Of a DNA stretch of 46,182 bases, positions 1 to 7,251 are shown piece by piece. The notes under the pieces were generated by a model. That model saw nothing but the letters and a program-made list of their open reading frames with translations. It ran no database searches and was not told the DNA's origin. The stretch spans positions 1-46,182 of the forward strand of contig JAJRUM010000075.1 of the NCBI GenBank assembly GCA_024277815.1, read 5' to 3'. The translations under genes and the position numbers were made by a program. The stretch's first letter is position 1, and each line of letters begins with the position of its first letter. This DNA is from Gammaproteobacteria bacterium. Lineage in GTDB: Bacteria > Pseudomonadota > Gammaproteobacteria > Xanthomonadales > SZUA-36.

Positions 1-575
1 CCCTGGGCTTTGACATCATGTGTCAACGCACGGGTCAAACTCTGTGCCTCTTTATGCAAGCGCTCGTTCAAGCCCTCCATCTGCTTGAGTTTCTCCTGCA
101 ACGCAGCATGCTGACGTATGTCCTCGCGACTGTTCTTGTCTACCGTCTCGCGAAACGTTTCGAGGTCCTTCGACAACGGTTTGAGCAAGCCGGACAATTG
201 CTTTTCGCTGAGCTCGGTAAAGCGTCTGGAACGCTCGTCAAAGACCTTGCCGGCGAGACGTTCAAAAGATTCTGTGAGGCGCTTCTCTGCCTCTTCAAGC
301 GAAGCCTTCTCAAGCTGATGGTGTTGCCTTTGCTCGTCCAGACGGGTCTCAGTGACCGCCAGTGCGTGCTGAGCCTCCACCAATTGCTGGTCCCGCTCCT
401 GCAGGCGGCTTTCAAACACATCAATGGTGGGCTGCAAGCGCTCAATCTCCGCGTTGGCAGCTTTGCGGCCGGCCATTCGTGCCAACATCGCTGCAACCAG
501 CAAGCCAGCCAGCAAGCCGGCAAACACACCGATGACTACGCTGTTGGTATCCAGCAACATTAGCCATTCACTCAT
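1..575 (-). CDS. rmuC: DNA recombination protein RmuC, N-terminal part (cut by window edge)
   Basis: The minus strand is open from an ATG at 575-573 to the left edge, giving about 191 residues with no stop. The protein starts with a short hydrophobic anchor (about residues 10-32, rich in Val, Gly, Leu and Ala), followed by a long charged, Glu/Gln-rich coiled coil. This is the architecture of RmuC, a membrane-anchored coiled-coil protein with a C-terminal nuclease-like domain implicated in limiting inversions and DNA rearrangement. The nuclease-like part lies outside the window. The ATG overlaps the mazG stop as ATGA, so translation is probably coupled to mazG. It is the last visible gene of the minus-strand run that starts at dusA. 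The identification rests on anchor plus coiled coil and is fairly but not fully secure. Confidence 0.72.
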   Translation of the reverse strand, partial: MSEWLMLLDTNSVVIGVFAGLLAGLLVAAMLARMAGRKAANAEIERLQPTIDVFESRLQERDQQLVEAQHALAVTETRLDEQRQHHQLEKASLEEAEKRLTESFERLAGKVFDERSRRFTELSEKQLSGLLKPLSKDLETFRETVDKNSREDIRQHAALQEKLKQMEGLNERLHKEAQSLTRALTHDVKAQ

Positions 576-1369
576 AAGTTGTCACCTTTGTTATCAATGT
601 CTGCGGCCAGCCGTTTTTTAATTGTTTGCCAAAGCGCTTCCATGGCTTCGAGTTCCATCGCTTGCAGCCCGTCCTGACCGCCAGCAGCGGCCTCCATCGC
701 CCTGAAACGTCGCTCAAACTTGGCATTGCCACGCCGTAATGCAGTCGCCGGGTCAATATCCAGCTGCCGGGCCAGATTAGCAGCCACAAACAACAAGTCT
801 CCCAACTCATCCTCCATGGCATCCCGGTCACCGGAAGCCACAGCTTCGCGCATCTCTGCCATTTCTTCGTCAAACTTTTCCAGTACCGGCCCGGTTGAGG
901 CCCAGTCAAAGCCAACCTTGCCCGCGCGCTTCTGCAACTTGACGGAACGCTGCAACTCAGCCATCCCCACCGGAATCCCATCCATCAGGCTATGCTCACC
1001 ACGGGCTTTTCTTTCCGTTGCCTTGTAGTCCTCCCAAACGCGCCTCTGCTCGGCCGCATCCTTGATCTCAAGGTCTGCAAAAACATGCGGGTGCCGGCGC
1101 AGCATTTTGTCGCATATCGCCTGATGCACATCGTCAAACCCGAACTCACCCTTTTCACTGGCCATTTGCGCGTGAAACACCACCTGGAAAAGCAGATCAC
1201 CCAACTCATCTTTCAGGTCTTCCATGCTGTGACGGGCAATCGCATCAGCCACCTCGTAGGCTTCCTCGATGGTGAACGGTGCGATTGAGGAAAAATCCTG
1301 CTCCGCATCCCACGGGCAACCATCCACAGGGTCACGAAGGCGTTGCATGATTTCTAACAGTTGCTGCAT
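572..1369 (-). CDS. mazG: Nucleoside triphosphate pyrophosphohydrolase MazG
   Basis: This 265-residue protein has the usual length for MazG, which hydrolyses NTPs and dNTPs to NMP plus pyrophosphate and acts as a house-cleaning and (p)ppGpp-related enzyme in the cytoplasm. It contains the duplicated MazG fold. The first repeat has CPWDAEQ near residue 19, the acidic EEAYEVADAI near 35 and ELGDLLFQVVFHAQ near 56. The second has KVGFDW near 131, EEMAEMREA near 148 and a second ELGDLLFVAANLAR near 167. These ExxE and ExxD clusters are the Mg2+ ligands of the all-alpha NTP-PPase family. It lies 12 bp downstream of the PhoQ-like kinase and overlaps rmuC by 4 bp, so it is probably part of the same transcript. 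Confidence 0.95.
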   Translation of the reverse strand: MQQLLEIMQRLRDPVDGCPWDAEQDFSSIAPFTIEEAYEVADAIARHSMEDLKDELGDLLFQVVFHAQMASEKGEFGFDDVHQAICDKMLRRHPHVFADLEIKDAAEQRRVWEDYKATERKARGEHSLMDGIPVGMAELQRSVKLQKRAGKVGFDWASTGPVLEKFDEEMAEMREAVASGDRDAMEDELGDLLFVAANLARQLDIDPATALRRGNAKFERRFRAMEAAAGGQDGLQAMELEAMEALWQTIKKRLAADIDNKGDNL

Positions 1370-1381
1370 GGATAATCCCTG

Positions 1382-2752
1382 TTAATGTGTCTTCAGGCGG
1401 ACACGCACACACGCACCACCCAGGTCACTTTGGTCAATCGTTATGTCGCCATTGTAGGCGCTGACTATCTCCAGCACGATAGCCAGGCCGAAGCCGTGGC
1501 CGTCAGCACGCTCATCGCCACGTACGCCCCGGCGTAACAGTCGTTCACTCTCACCGCTGGCGATACCGGGCCCGTCATCATCCACCTGCAGGCAAATTCC
1601 GGCACGGGGGTGCGCGGCATCAAGTGGCTGCGCAACCAGGCGAACCCGCCCATTGCCATACTTACAGGCATTATCAAGCAGGTTACCCGCCAACTCCAGC
1701 ATGTCACGTTGCTCACCGTAGAAAGCCAGCCCAGGTTCAACGTTAGCATCCATGCTTATCAAATCCTGAGAATAAACACGCTGCAGTGACTTAACCAGAC
1801 GCTGCACCTGAATCTCAACGTCCACGGCCTGCGCCATCGTCCGCCGCGTCGAAGCTGCGGCGCGTTGCAGGCGGGTGGCTATCAGGTGCTGCATATCCGA
1901 AATTGCGTTATCAATAGCTTCAGTTTTTTCCGCGGTGTTGGCAGGCAAGCTGGTGCGAATAACCGACAGCGGCGTCTTCAAACTATGTGCCAGCGAATCC
2001 AGGGCATTGGAATAACGGGCCTGGTTGGCTTTCTCTGTATCCAGCAGATTATTAAGGCTGCGGATCAGCGGCTCCAGTTCCTGCGGATAACTGCCTTCAA
2101 GACGTTGCAGCTTGCCCGATTCAATACCTGCAATATCGCGTGTTATGCGCCGCAAGGGCCTCAGCCCAAGGGTCAGAAATAGCAGTTGTGCCAAAACCAG
2201 GATAACACCCGCTGTTCCCAGTGAACGGGATAGCCCTGCCCGGAATGCCCGCGTTTCCTGCTGCAGTTCCTGCGAAGTTGTGAGAATGGTGACTGTGACG
2301 GGCAACAGGCGTCCGTCCGGCAATTCGAAAGCAACGCCATAACGGAAAGTGTAAAAGCCAATATTGTTATCAGGTGTCAGAAACTGCTTACTGCCCGGCT
2401 CAGTGGTTGGCATCGGTGGCAAAGCAATACCCAGCACTGAAGGCGAAGTCCAGAAGTTCTGTTCACCCTGCACATGGGCATATATCCCCGAACCGGGCTG
2501 ACCAAGGCGGGGGTCACCCGGATCATCCTCCACGCTTAAGACACCACCGTCGGCAACCTCGGTCGCTGCCAGCACCAGGTAAACCAGAGACTCCATGCGC
2601 GCCTTCAGCCCGGCCTCGCTGCTTTTGCTGAATGCAGAATCCAGGGCAAGGCCAACCAGACCGAGCGAAACCGTCATAACCAGTATCGCCAGCACGATCA
2701 AACGCCAACGGAGGGAAACAGGTGTTGAACGATGCTCCCCGGAGTTACCCAT
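1382..2752 (-). CDS. PhoQ-like sensor histidine kinase
   Basis: This 456-residue inner-membrane sensor kinase has a first membrane segment at about 17-38, a periplasmic sensor of about 140 residues, a second membrane segment at about 178-198, a HAMP-like linker, a dimerisation/phosphoacceptor helix and a catalytic domain. The H-box reads LAHSLKTPLSV with the acceptor at about His256; the SLKTPL form is typical of PhoQ rather than the commoner ELRTPL. An N-box (LLDNACKYG), G1 (DDDGPGI) and a GHGFGLAIV G2 box follow. The sensor includes an acidic stretch (EDDPGDPR, about 75-82), which in PhoQ proteins can sit at the membrane face and bind divalent cations; that role here is inference. It follows its response regulator by 27 bp. 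PhoQ-type kinases respond to low Mg2+, peptides or acid, but the actual signal is unknown. Confidence 0.88.
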   Translation of the reverse strand: MGNSGEHRSTPVSLRWRLIVLAILVMTVSLGLVGLALDSAFSKSSEAGLKARMESLVYLVLAATEVADGGVLSVEDDPGDPRLGQPGSGIYAHVQGEQNFWTSPSVLGIALPPMPTTEPGSKQFLTPDNNIGFYTFRYGVAFELPDGRLLPVTVTILTTSQELQQETRAFRAGLSRSLGTAGVILVLAQLLFLTLGLRPLRRITRDIAGIESGKLQRLEGSYPQELEPLIRSLNNLLDTEKANQARYSNALDSLAHSLKTPLSVIRTSLPANTAEKTEAIDNAISDMQHLIATRLQRAAASTRRTMAQAVDVEIQVQRLVKSLQRVYSQDLISMDANVEPGLAFYGEQRDMLELAGNLLDNACKYGNGRVRLVAQPLDAAHPRAGICLQVDDDGPGIASGESERLLRRGVRGDERADGHGFGLAIVLEIVSAYNGDITIDQSDLGGACVRVRLKTH

Positions 2753-2779
2753 AGACTGTGTACTACCCTGTGTAATGAC

Positions 2780-3463
2780 TCAGGAAGACAGTGCCTGCAT
2801 ACTCAGGCGATAACCTCTGCCACGCAATGTTTCAATCGGATTTAAGCGGTTCTTTGGGTCAATTTTCTTACGTAACCGACCGACAAAAACCTCAATAACA
2901 TTACTGTCACGATCTGCGTCTTCTTCGTATATGTGCTCAGACAATGCTGTTTTTGTTACCACTTCATCGGGGTGCATCAGCATGAATTCAAACACTTTGT
3001 ATTCGTAGGTGGTTAATTCAATTTCATCTTCGTCTTTATGTACGCGCTGGCTGGCAAGGTCGATTTTAAACGGCCCAAACTCAATGACAGGCTGCGAGAT
3101 TCCAGCTGACCGACGTAACAGGGCACCCACCCGCGCTTTTAATTCTTCCGGGTGGAACGGCTTGGTCAGATAATCATCTGCGCCGGACTCGAGTCCTTCA
3201 ACCTTATCCTGCCATTCTGATCGAGCGGTCAGAATCAGGATAGGAAACTGCTTTTCCCCGGCCCGAAGTTTGCGAATAATCTCCAGCCCGGAAATCCCGG
3301 GCAAGCCCAGATCGATTATCGCCAGGTCGACCGGGTACTCCTCTCCAAAGAACAGGCCCTCTATACCGTCACCACTGACATCCACCGCATAGCCTGCGGT
3401 ACGCAGCGTCTCCGCCAGAGAACCCTGCAAGTCCGGGTCGTCCTCTATCAGCAAAACCCTCAT
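2780..3463 (-). CDS. PhoP-like OmpR-family response regulator
   Basis: This 227-residue regulator has a receiver domain (about 1-118) with the acidic pair ED at 8-9, phosphoacceptor Asp51 in IIDLGLPG, Thr in LTARS and Lys in TKPFH. A winged-helix DNA-binding domain follows (about 128-222) with recognition-helix region SNVIEVFVGRLRKKI. The segment WQDKVEGLESGADDYLTKPFH closely matches what I recall of PhoP proteins. Together with the SLKTPL kinase it makes a PhoP/PhoQ-type pair. Its start codon overlaps the stop of the upstream PepSY-like gene (ATGA at 3460-3463), so the two are probably translationally coupled. It is expected to bind direct-repeat operators, but no candidate PhoP box was found nearby. 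The native promoter region of this run appears to have been disturbed by the IS6 element above dusA, unless internal promoters exist. Confidence 0.9.
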   Translation of the reverse strand: MRVLLIEDDPDLQGSLAETLRTAGYAVDVSGDGIEGLFFGEEYPVDLAIIDLGLPGISGLEIIRKLRAGEKQFPILILTARSEWQDKVEGLESGADDYLTKPFHPEELKARVGALLRRSAGISQPVIEFGPFKIDLASQRVHKDEDEIELTTYEYKVFEFMLMHPDEVVTKTALSEHIYEEDADRDSNVIEVFVGRLRKKIDPKNRLNPIETLRGRGYRLSMQALSS

Positions 3464-3708
3464 TTACGTTTACGCTTTTTGGAGTTGTCTGGAACCCTGA
3501 CCGTCTTGACCACGCCCTTGTTGGTCAGCAACTTGATTTCATGCTGCCTGCGCTGCCCCTGCTGAACTGTCTTTGCCGACAGGACTTTCGCATTGTTCTT
3601 ACGGGCTTCCTGTTTAGCCGCTTCATCCAGTTTGACAGCCACAGCAGACACCGGCAGCAACAAGGCCAGCCCGCAAAGAAAAGCTATATATATCCGTTTT
3701 CGCCGCAT
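3460..3708 (-). CDS. Small exported PepSY-like protein upstream of the PhoP/PhoQ pair
   Basis: The start is taken at the ATG at 3708, giving 82 residues. A longer reading begins at 3810 but would run back into the upstream gene and lacks a signal peptide. From 3708 the protein opens with MRRKRIYIAF and a hydrophobic core ending in SAVAV, a convincing signal peptide. The mature part has the shape of half a PepSY domain (AKVLSAKTVQQGQRRQHEIK, then a GVVKTVRV strand) and a very basic tail (KKRKRK). Small periplasmic PepSY proteins commonly precede PhoP/PhoQ-type genes in gammaproteobacteria and may modulate the sensor; that role is inferred. It overlaps the regulator start by 4 bp. Confidence 0.75.
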   Translation of the reverse strand: MRRKRIYIAFLCGLALLLPVSAVAVKLDEAAKQEARKNNAKVLSAKTVQQGQRRQHEIKLLTNKGVVKTVRVPDNSKKRKRK

Positions 3709-3736
3709 GTTGATTATTCTAACGCAATAGCATGAA

Positions 3737-4675
3737 TTAAGCCTGAATGGATAGGGGACAGCCAAAGACTTCAGCCACCATGCAACGCAGGCTTCCGCCT
3801 GCCTTCTCAATTTCGTCCAGCGCTACACTGTGGACCTGAAAACCCCAGCTACGCAAACGCGCCAGGCTGGAACCCCGCAAATTGTTCACTCCGGTCAGGC
3901 TCATAAACAGATCCCGCTCTGACAGGGCGATACAATTCCCGGCGAAAGCATTTTTCTCTTGCTCGTTCAAAATCAGTGTGCGCCCCGGAAACGCCCGCTC
4001 AATAGCCGCGGGCACCAACGGGTCAACGAATGCACCGGGGAAAATAACGCAGGCCCGACCGGCCAGTACCATCATGACAACGTTGGTGTGGTATTCCTCA
4101 GCATGCAACTCAAAACTGAAGATCATTTCCAGATCAAAAGCATCATGCATGGCGGCCAGGCCAGCCTGGTCTACTCTGCCGGTCATACCACAGAAGCCAA
4201 TCCGGCGGGCATGGTCGATAACCAGAGGACCGGTCAGTTCGGCAATGCAATCCAGGTGGCTCAGGTCTACTGTTTGATAGCCTCTCGAACTGAAGTACTG
4301 TCGAATATCTGCCCTTTTCGCCTCTCTCTGCCGTACCGGGTGCAGCATGTGACCAATAATGAGACGGCCCGGAATGGTAGCAAAAACATTATTTGGAAAC
4401 ACTGCGTCGGGCGTGTCTACGCGGCCCGGAAAAGAAATCACCTCTATACCCTGGCACTCCAGTGCCTGCGCCAACGCTTTCGACTGCCGCATTGCACGGG
4501 CCGAATCAATCGCACCTGTCAGATCCATATAGCAATTATCTGCGGCCGACTCCGGCGAGACGCTGAAACCTGATGGCTCGACCATCAGCACCGCATCAGC
4601 ACACACAGGTGACCCGGCAGGGTAATCACCCTGGTCCAACTGGTTAAGAAAATCTTGCGACTGGTTAACAATCAT
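3737..4675 (-). CDS. Arginine-deiminase-superfamily hydrolase, CtlX-like
   Basis: This 312-residue protein belongs to the guanidino-group-modifying fold (arginine deiminase, dimethylargininase, amidinotransferases). Visible marks are DAVFPNNVFAT (about 90-100), where Asp and Asn contact substrate in the family, EYHTNVVMMVL (His196 as general base) and GGSLRCMVAEV (Cys298 as nucleophile). PNN followed by the C-terminal GGSxRC pattern is what I recall from proteins named citrulline utilization hydrolase CtlX. Substrates could be citrulline, arginine or a methylated arginine. No arginine-catabolic genes are adjacent. Its ATG overlaps the dusA stop by 4 bp and it ends 28 bp before the PepSY-like gene, so it is cotranscribed with tRNA-modification and two-component genes. 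The fold and catalytic residues are secure; the substrate is not. Confidence 0.8.
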   Translation of the reverse strand: MIVNQSQDFLNQLDQGDYPAGSPVCADAVLMVEPSGFSVSPESAADNCYMDLTGAIDSARAMRQSKALAQALECQGIEVISFPGRVDTPDAVFPNNVFATIPGRLIIGHMLHPVRQREAKRADIRQYFSSRGYQTVDLSHLDCIAELTGPLVIDHARRIGFCGMTGRVDQAGLAAMHDAFDLEMIFSFELHAEEYHTNVVMMVLAGRACVIFPGAFVDPLVPAAIERAFPGRTLILNEQEKNAFAGNCIALSERDLFMSLTGVNNLRGSSLARLRSWGFQVHSVALDEIEKAGGSLRCMVAEVFGCPLSIQA

Positions 4676-5667
4676 CGGGTTGCTGCCTGTGCCTGTCTTT
4701 CCCGGGCCTGACGCAACAAATTAGTATTGCCATCATCCCGCCAGGCATTTTCACTCAGGTACCGACGCCAGGCTTTAGCGCCCGGTAGTCCCTGGTACAG
4801 GCCCAGTACATGCCGGCTGATATGTTTTACCGCAACGCCCTCACCTGCCTGCCTTTGCATGTATTCGGTCATCTTCTCCACGACCTCATCCCGCTCCACG
4901 ACAGCCCCGGAGGAAAACAAGTCGCGCTGACACTCTGCCAGCACCCAGGGGTTCTGGTAGGCCGCCCGACCCAGCATTACACCGTCCACATACTCCAGCT
5001 GAGAGCGCACTGATGCGACCGAATCAACACCACCATTGAGGATAATCTCCAGCCCTGGCATGTCACACTTCAAGCGGTGAACCCAATCGTAGTGCAGCGG
5101 TGGTATTTCACGGTTCTGCTTCGGGCTCAGGCCACCCAGCACGGCTTTGCGCGCATGCATGATAAATACCGTGCAACCGGAATGTGCGATCCGCGCTACA
5201 AAGTCATGCATGGTCTGATAACTGTAGTGGTCATCAACCCCCAGGCGGGTCTTGATGGTCACGGGAATAGAGACGGAAGCGCGCATGGCGGCCAGGCACT
5301 CCCCGACCAATTCCGGCTCAAGCATCAGGCACGCGCCGAAACGACCTTTCTGCACCCGGTCGGACGGGCAACCAACGTTGAGATTGACTTCATCATAGCC
5401 GTGCTGCTCGGCGATGAGTGCGCAGGCCGCGAGGTCTTCAGGCTCACTGCCACCCAACTGCAAAGCCAATGGATGCTCTTCCTGATTGAAAGCCAGAAAA
5501 CGATCAGCATCACCGTGAAGGATGGCACCCGTGGTCACCATTTCTGTATACAGCAGCGCGGATGGCGCCAACAAACGATGGAAGTACCGGCAATGGCGGT
5601 CTGTCCAGTCCATCATGGGCGCTACTGATAGTAAGCGATTGATTTTATTTTGATTATATTGGTTCAT
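4672..5667 (-). CDS. dusA: tRNA-dihydrouridine synthase A (DusA)
   Basis: DusA is an FMN- and NADPH-dependent enzyme that reduces uridine 20/20a in the tRNA D-loop. The protein has SVAPMMDWTDRHCRYF near 14-29, YTEMVTTGAI near 40, LQLGGSEP near 69 and NVGCPSDRV with the catalytic Cys at about 100. KTRLG, MHARKA and the phosphate-binding LNGG and GRAAYQNPW segments follow, then KHISRHVLGL in the tRNA-binding C-terminus. The start chosen is ATG at 5667, giving 331 residues, normal for DusA. A frame continues upstream to 5751 but that part is IS6 DNA. The IS inverted repeat starts 2 bp before this ATG and no good ribosome-binding site is visible, so the native leader has probably been lost. Confidence 0.95.
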   Translation of the reverse strand: MNQYNQNKINRLLSVAPMMDWTDRHCRYFHRLLAPSALLYTEMVTTGAILHGDADRFLAFNQEEHPLALQLGGSEPEDLAACALIAEQHGYDEVNLNVGCPSDRVQKGRFGACLMLEPELVGECLAAMRASVSIPVTIKTRLGVDDHYSYQTMHDFVARIAHSGCTVFIMHARKAVLGGLSPKQNREIPPLHYDWVHRLKCDMPGLEIILNGGVDSVASVRSQLEYVDGVMLGRAAYQNPWVLAECQRDLFSSGAVVERDEVVEKMTEYMQRQAGEGVAVKHISRHVLGLYQGLPGAKAWRRYLSENAWRDDGNTNLLRQARERQAQAATR

Positions 5668-5669
5668 TT

Positions 5670-5696
5670 GGTATTGCCAACTTAACTCGCCGAAAT
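5670..5696 (+). repeat. Left terminal inverted repeat of the IS6-like element
   Basis: These 27 bases match the complement of 6272-6298 at about 18 positions, including an uninterrupted TTAACT block. The repeat starts 2 bp upstream of the dusA ATG. Confidence 0.6.
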
Positions 5697-5710
5697 GAGA
5701 TAATCCGGCG

Positions 5711-6272
5711 ATGAATACATACAAACGCCACCGCTTCCCACCAGACATCATTTCCTACGCCGTCTGGCTCTACTATCGTTTCAATCTCAGCCACCGCGAT
5801 ATCGAAGATTTACTGTCACAGCAAGGCATCACTGTCACCCGTGAATCGATACGTCTATGGTGCATCAAATTCGGTGCCATATACACCAGAAGATTGAAAC
5901 GAAAGCACCGAGGCTATGGCGACACATTCTACATCGACGAAGTCTTTGTGAAGATCAACGGCAAGCAGCATTATCTGTGGCGGGCAGTCGATCAGGACGG
6001 TGAGGTCGTTGATGTGTTTCTACAGGCTCGCCGGGATGGGGCTGCGGCTAAGCGTTTCTTCAAACGGCTATTGCGAAGCCATGGAGAGGACCCTCGGAAA
6101 ATAATGACAGATAAGTTGCGAAGCTATGGCGTTGCCCATCGAGAGTTGATTCCTGAGACGATCCAACCTGGGAAGACACCTGAGCAAGGCCAGGTACTAT
6201 CGGAAATTGAGGGAAGGTGCGTTCGCAGAATGGAGTAGGGCGAGCTTGAATGCAGATACCGGGTTTTTGTGA
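5711..6272 (+). pseudogene. IS6-family transposase, internally deleted and frameshifted
   Basis: From ATG 5711 the frame encodes a typical IS6/IS26 transposase front: an HTH-like segment (LSHRDIEDLLSQQGITVTRE), then DDE-fold residues Asp76 in FYIDEVFVKI and Asp134 in MTDKLRSYG. After RELIPETIQ (about residue 152) similarity stops, and the frame ends at 6238 in unrelated residues. In another frame the DNA from about 6166 to 6272 encodes NLGRHLSKARYY and then AFAEWSRASLNADTGFL before a stop. That is the normal IS6 C-terminus (FNLGRH motif). About 45 residues, including the third catalytic Glu, have therefore been deleted and the reading frame shifted. The protein cannot transpose on its own. 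Confidence 0.85.
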
Positions 6273-6298
6273 TCTGGAGAAGTTAATTTGCCAGTATC
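6272..6298 (+). repeat. Right terminal inverted repeat of the IS6-like element
   Basis: The complement of these 27 bases aligns with 5670-5696 at about 18 positions. It begins at the last base of the shifted transposase stop codon, the usual arrangement for compact insertion sequences. Confidence 0.6.
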
Positions 6299-6309
6299 AC
6301 TCTAACAGG

Positions 6310-6726
6310 TTAAGCAAATAGCTCAACACCGGCAGCCACTGCAGACGCCTTTAGTTTCTTATCTCCAGTGGCCAGTGGCATGTTTTCACGTAAGGCCAAC
6401 TCCAGGTAGAGTGCGTCATAGGATGTCAGCGTATGGGTCCTGCACAGGCGCAATACATGACCCATGCTTCCCAGTGGCAGATAATCTACATCTATCGGCA
6501 GTTGTGATAATACTCGCATTGCCTGATTCACTTGTGCCGCAGTAATACGCTTTCGGCGCTCCGCCTGAAACAACACATTAGAAACTTCTGCGGGCCATAT
6601 TCCTGGGGTTACGGCGACAACGCCCTTGTTCAACAACGCCTGGCGTACGAGTTCACTATATTTACCAAACTCATCCTCAAAAAACCATGCAACCGTTACT
6701 GAACAGTCCAGCACGAAGCGTTTCAT
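6310..6726 (-). CDS. vapC: PIN-domain toxin, VapC family
   Basis: This 138-residue PIN-domain protein is a predicted Mg2+-dependent ribonuclease; VapC toxins cut tRNA or rRNA and stop translation. The four acidic active-site residues are in place: Asp7 in VLDCSVTVAWF, Glu47 in WPAEVSNVL, Asp104 in TSYDALYLELA and Asp122 in ATGDKKL. The gene therefore looks intact. Its ATG overlaps the antitoxin stop by one base (TAATG), the usual coupling in such modules. It lies 11 bp from the IS6 end. The RNA target cannot be predicted from the sequence. Confidence 0.92.
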   Translation of the reverse strand: MKRFVLDCSVTVAWFFEDEFGKYSELVRQALLNKGVVAVTPGIWPAEVSNVLFQAERRKRITAAQVNQAMRVLSQLPIDVDYLPLGSMGHVLRLCRTHTLTSYDALYLELALRENMPLATGDKKLKASAVAAGVELFA

Positions 6727-6968
6727 TAACGGCGTCCTTCTGCACGCAACTCCGCAATAGACAGGTCGCCACCAAGCCGGGTACCCTTTCTAATGCTATC
6801 CATTTCAGAAAGCAATTTATGCAATTCATTTTGTGAAGGTCGCCTTGCGGATATCAGTTTTACCAATGGCACTTCATGCCGTGTTACAACGATTTCCTCT
6901 CCGAGAGACGCTCTGTCCGCTAGCTCGGAAAAATGAGCTTTTGCGTAAGTGAGGGCTACACTGGTCAT
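6726..6968 (-). CDS. Antitoxin of the VapBC module, Phd/YefM type
   Basis: This 80-residue protein begins with the Phd/YefM signature: a short strand, then AKAHFSELADRASLGEEIVVTRHEVPLVKLI. This is the DNA-binding and dimerisation fold that sets antitoxin in place in front of the PIN toxin. The C-terminal part (about 45-80), rich in charged residues, should wrap the toxin. A ribosome-binding site (AAAGGA) sits about 8 bases before the ATG. The promoter directly upstream overlaps a large inverted repeat, consistent with autorepression by the antitoxin and its complex. The toxin partner is VapC-like although the antitoxin fold is Phd rather than AbrB, a common mix. Confidence 0.9.
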   Translation of the reverse strand: MTSVALTYAKAHFSELADRASLGEEIVVTRHEVPLVKLISARRPSQNELHKLLSEMDSIRKGTRLGGDLSIAELRAEGRR

Positions 6969-6987
6969 GATTTAGTTCCTTTAATAA

Positions 6988-7032
6988 TGACTATTCACTA
7001 GTTATTCTAATAATTGACTAGTGATTAGTCAA
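6988..7032 (-). promoter_or_regulatory. Promoter and operator of the toxin-antitoxin module
   Basis: Read on the minus strand, TTGACT (7032-7027) and TAGAAT (7009-7004) are separated by 17 bases, a near-consensus sigma-70 promoter 36 bp upstream of the antitoxin ATG. Two 15-base arms, 6988-7002 and 7017-7031, form an inverted repeat with one mismatch, each containing ACTAGT. One arm covers the -35 region and the other lies just past the -10, so antitoxin binding to both would block RNA polymerase. The promoter call is strong; the operator role is inferred from symmetry and position. Confidence 0.8.
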
Positions 7033-7041
7033 TTGGAGAGT

Positions 7042-7057
7042 TTAAGGAAGGATTAAG
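7042..7057 (+). promoter_or_regulatory. Possible PmrA/BqsR-type direct repeat
   Basis: TTAAG at 7042-7046 and TTAAG at 7053-7057 are separated by 6 bases, matching the TTAAG-N6-TTAAG spacing described for BqsR and the PmrA box pattern, apart from one outer base (ATTAAG instead of YTTAAG). It lies about 10 bp upstream of the vapBC -35 box. The match may be chance; a better site is at 32068-32084. Confidence 0.3.
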
Positions 7058-7251
7058 GCCCTATTCCATGAAACTGACATGTATTGAAGTAGCATTTTGT
7101 GTCAGCTAACCTTCTACCATCAGAACCCCGCACAGGCGCACCACCGCCAGTTGTAGTCGTGTGATAAACCGTCTTCGGCGGGTTCGCTTTACCCACAATA
7201 CTTTAAGCATATGCCCGTTGTGCCGCGCAAGACCACAAACGAATACTTTCA

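Larger units (their letters stand above)
5670..6298 (+). mobile_element. Decayed IS6-family insertion sequence
   Basis: A short element of about 630 bp is bounded by imperfect 27-bp inverted repeats (5670-5696 and 6272-6298) and carries a damaged IS6-type transposase. The outer ends read GGTATTGCCAA on the left and, complemented, GATACTGGCAAA on the right. These resemble the GGCACTGTTGCAAA ends of IS26 relatives in layout. IS6-family elements are usually about 0.8 kb, so this copy has lost some 150-200 bp internally. The 8-bp flanks differ (GTTCATTT on the left, ACTCTAAC on the right), so no target duplication is seen. That fits old age, flanking deletion or cointegrate resolution. It separates dusA from whatever preceded it. 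Confidence 0.75.

Noticed and set aside
18..563. 181-codon open frame on the plus strand
   Set aside because: It runs antisense to a frame with a clear membrane anchor, coiled coil and ATGA coupling to mazG (rmuC). The plus-strand product is low-complexity, with no family motif and no ribosome-binding site.
3959..4573. 204-codon plus-strand frame opposite the CtlX-like gene
   Set aside because: Antisense to a gene with intact catalytic residues; composition is typical of a shadow frame.
5077..5628. 183-codon plus-strand frame opposite dusA
   Set aside because: Entirely within dusA, no motif. The DusA frame is beyond doubt.
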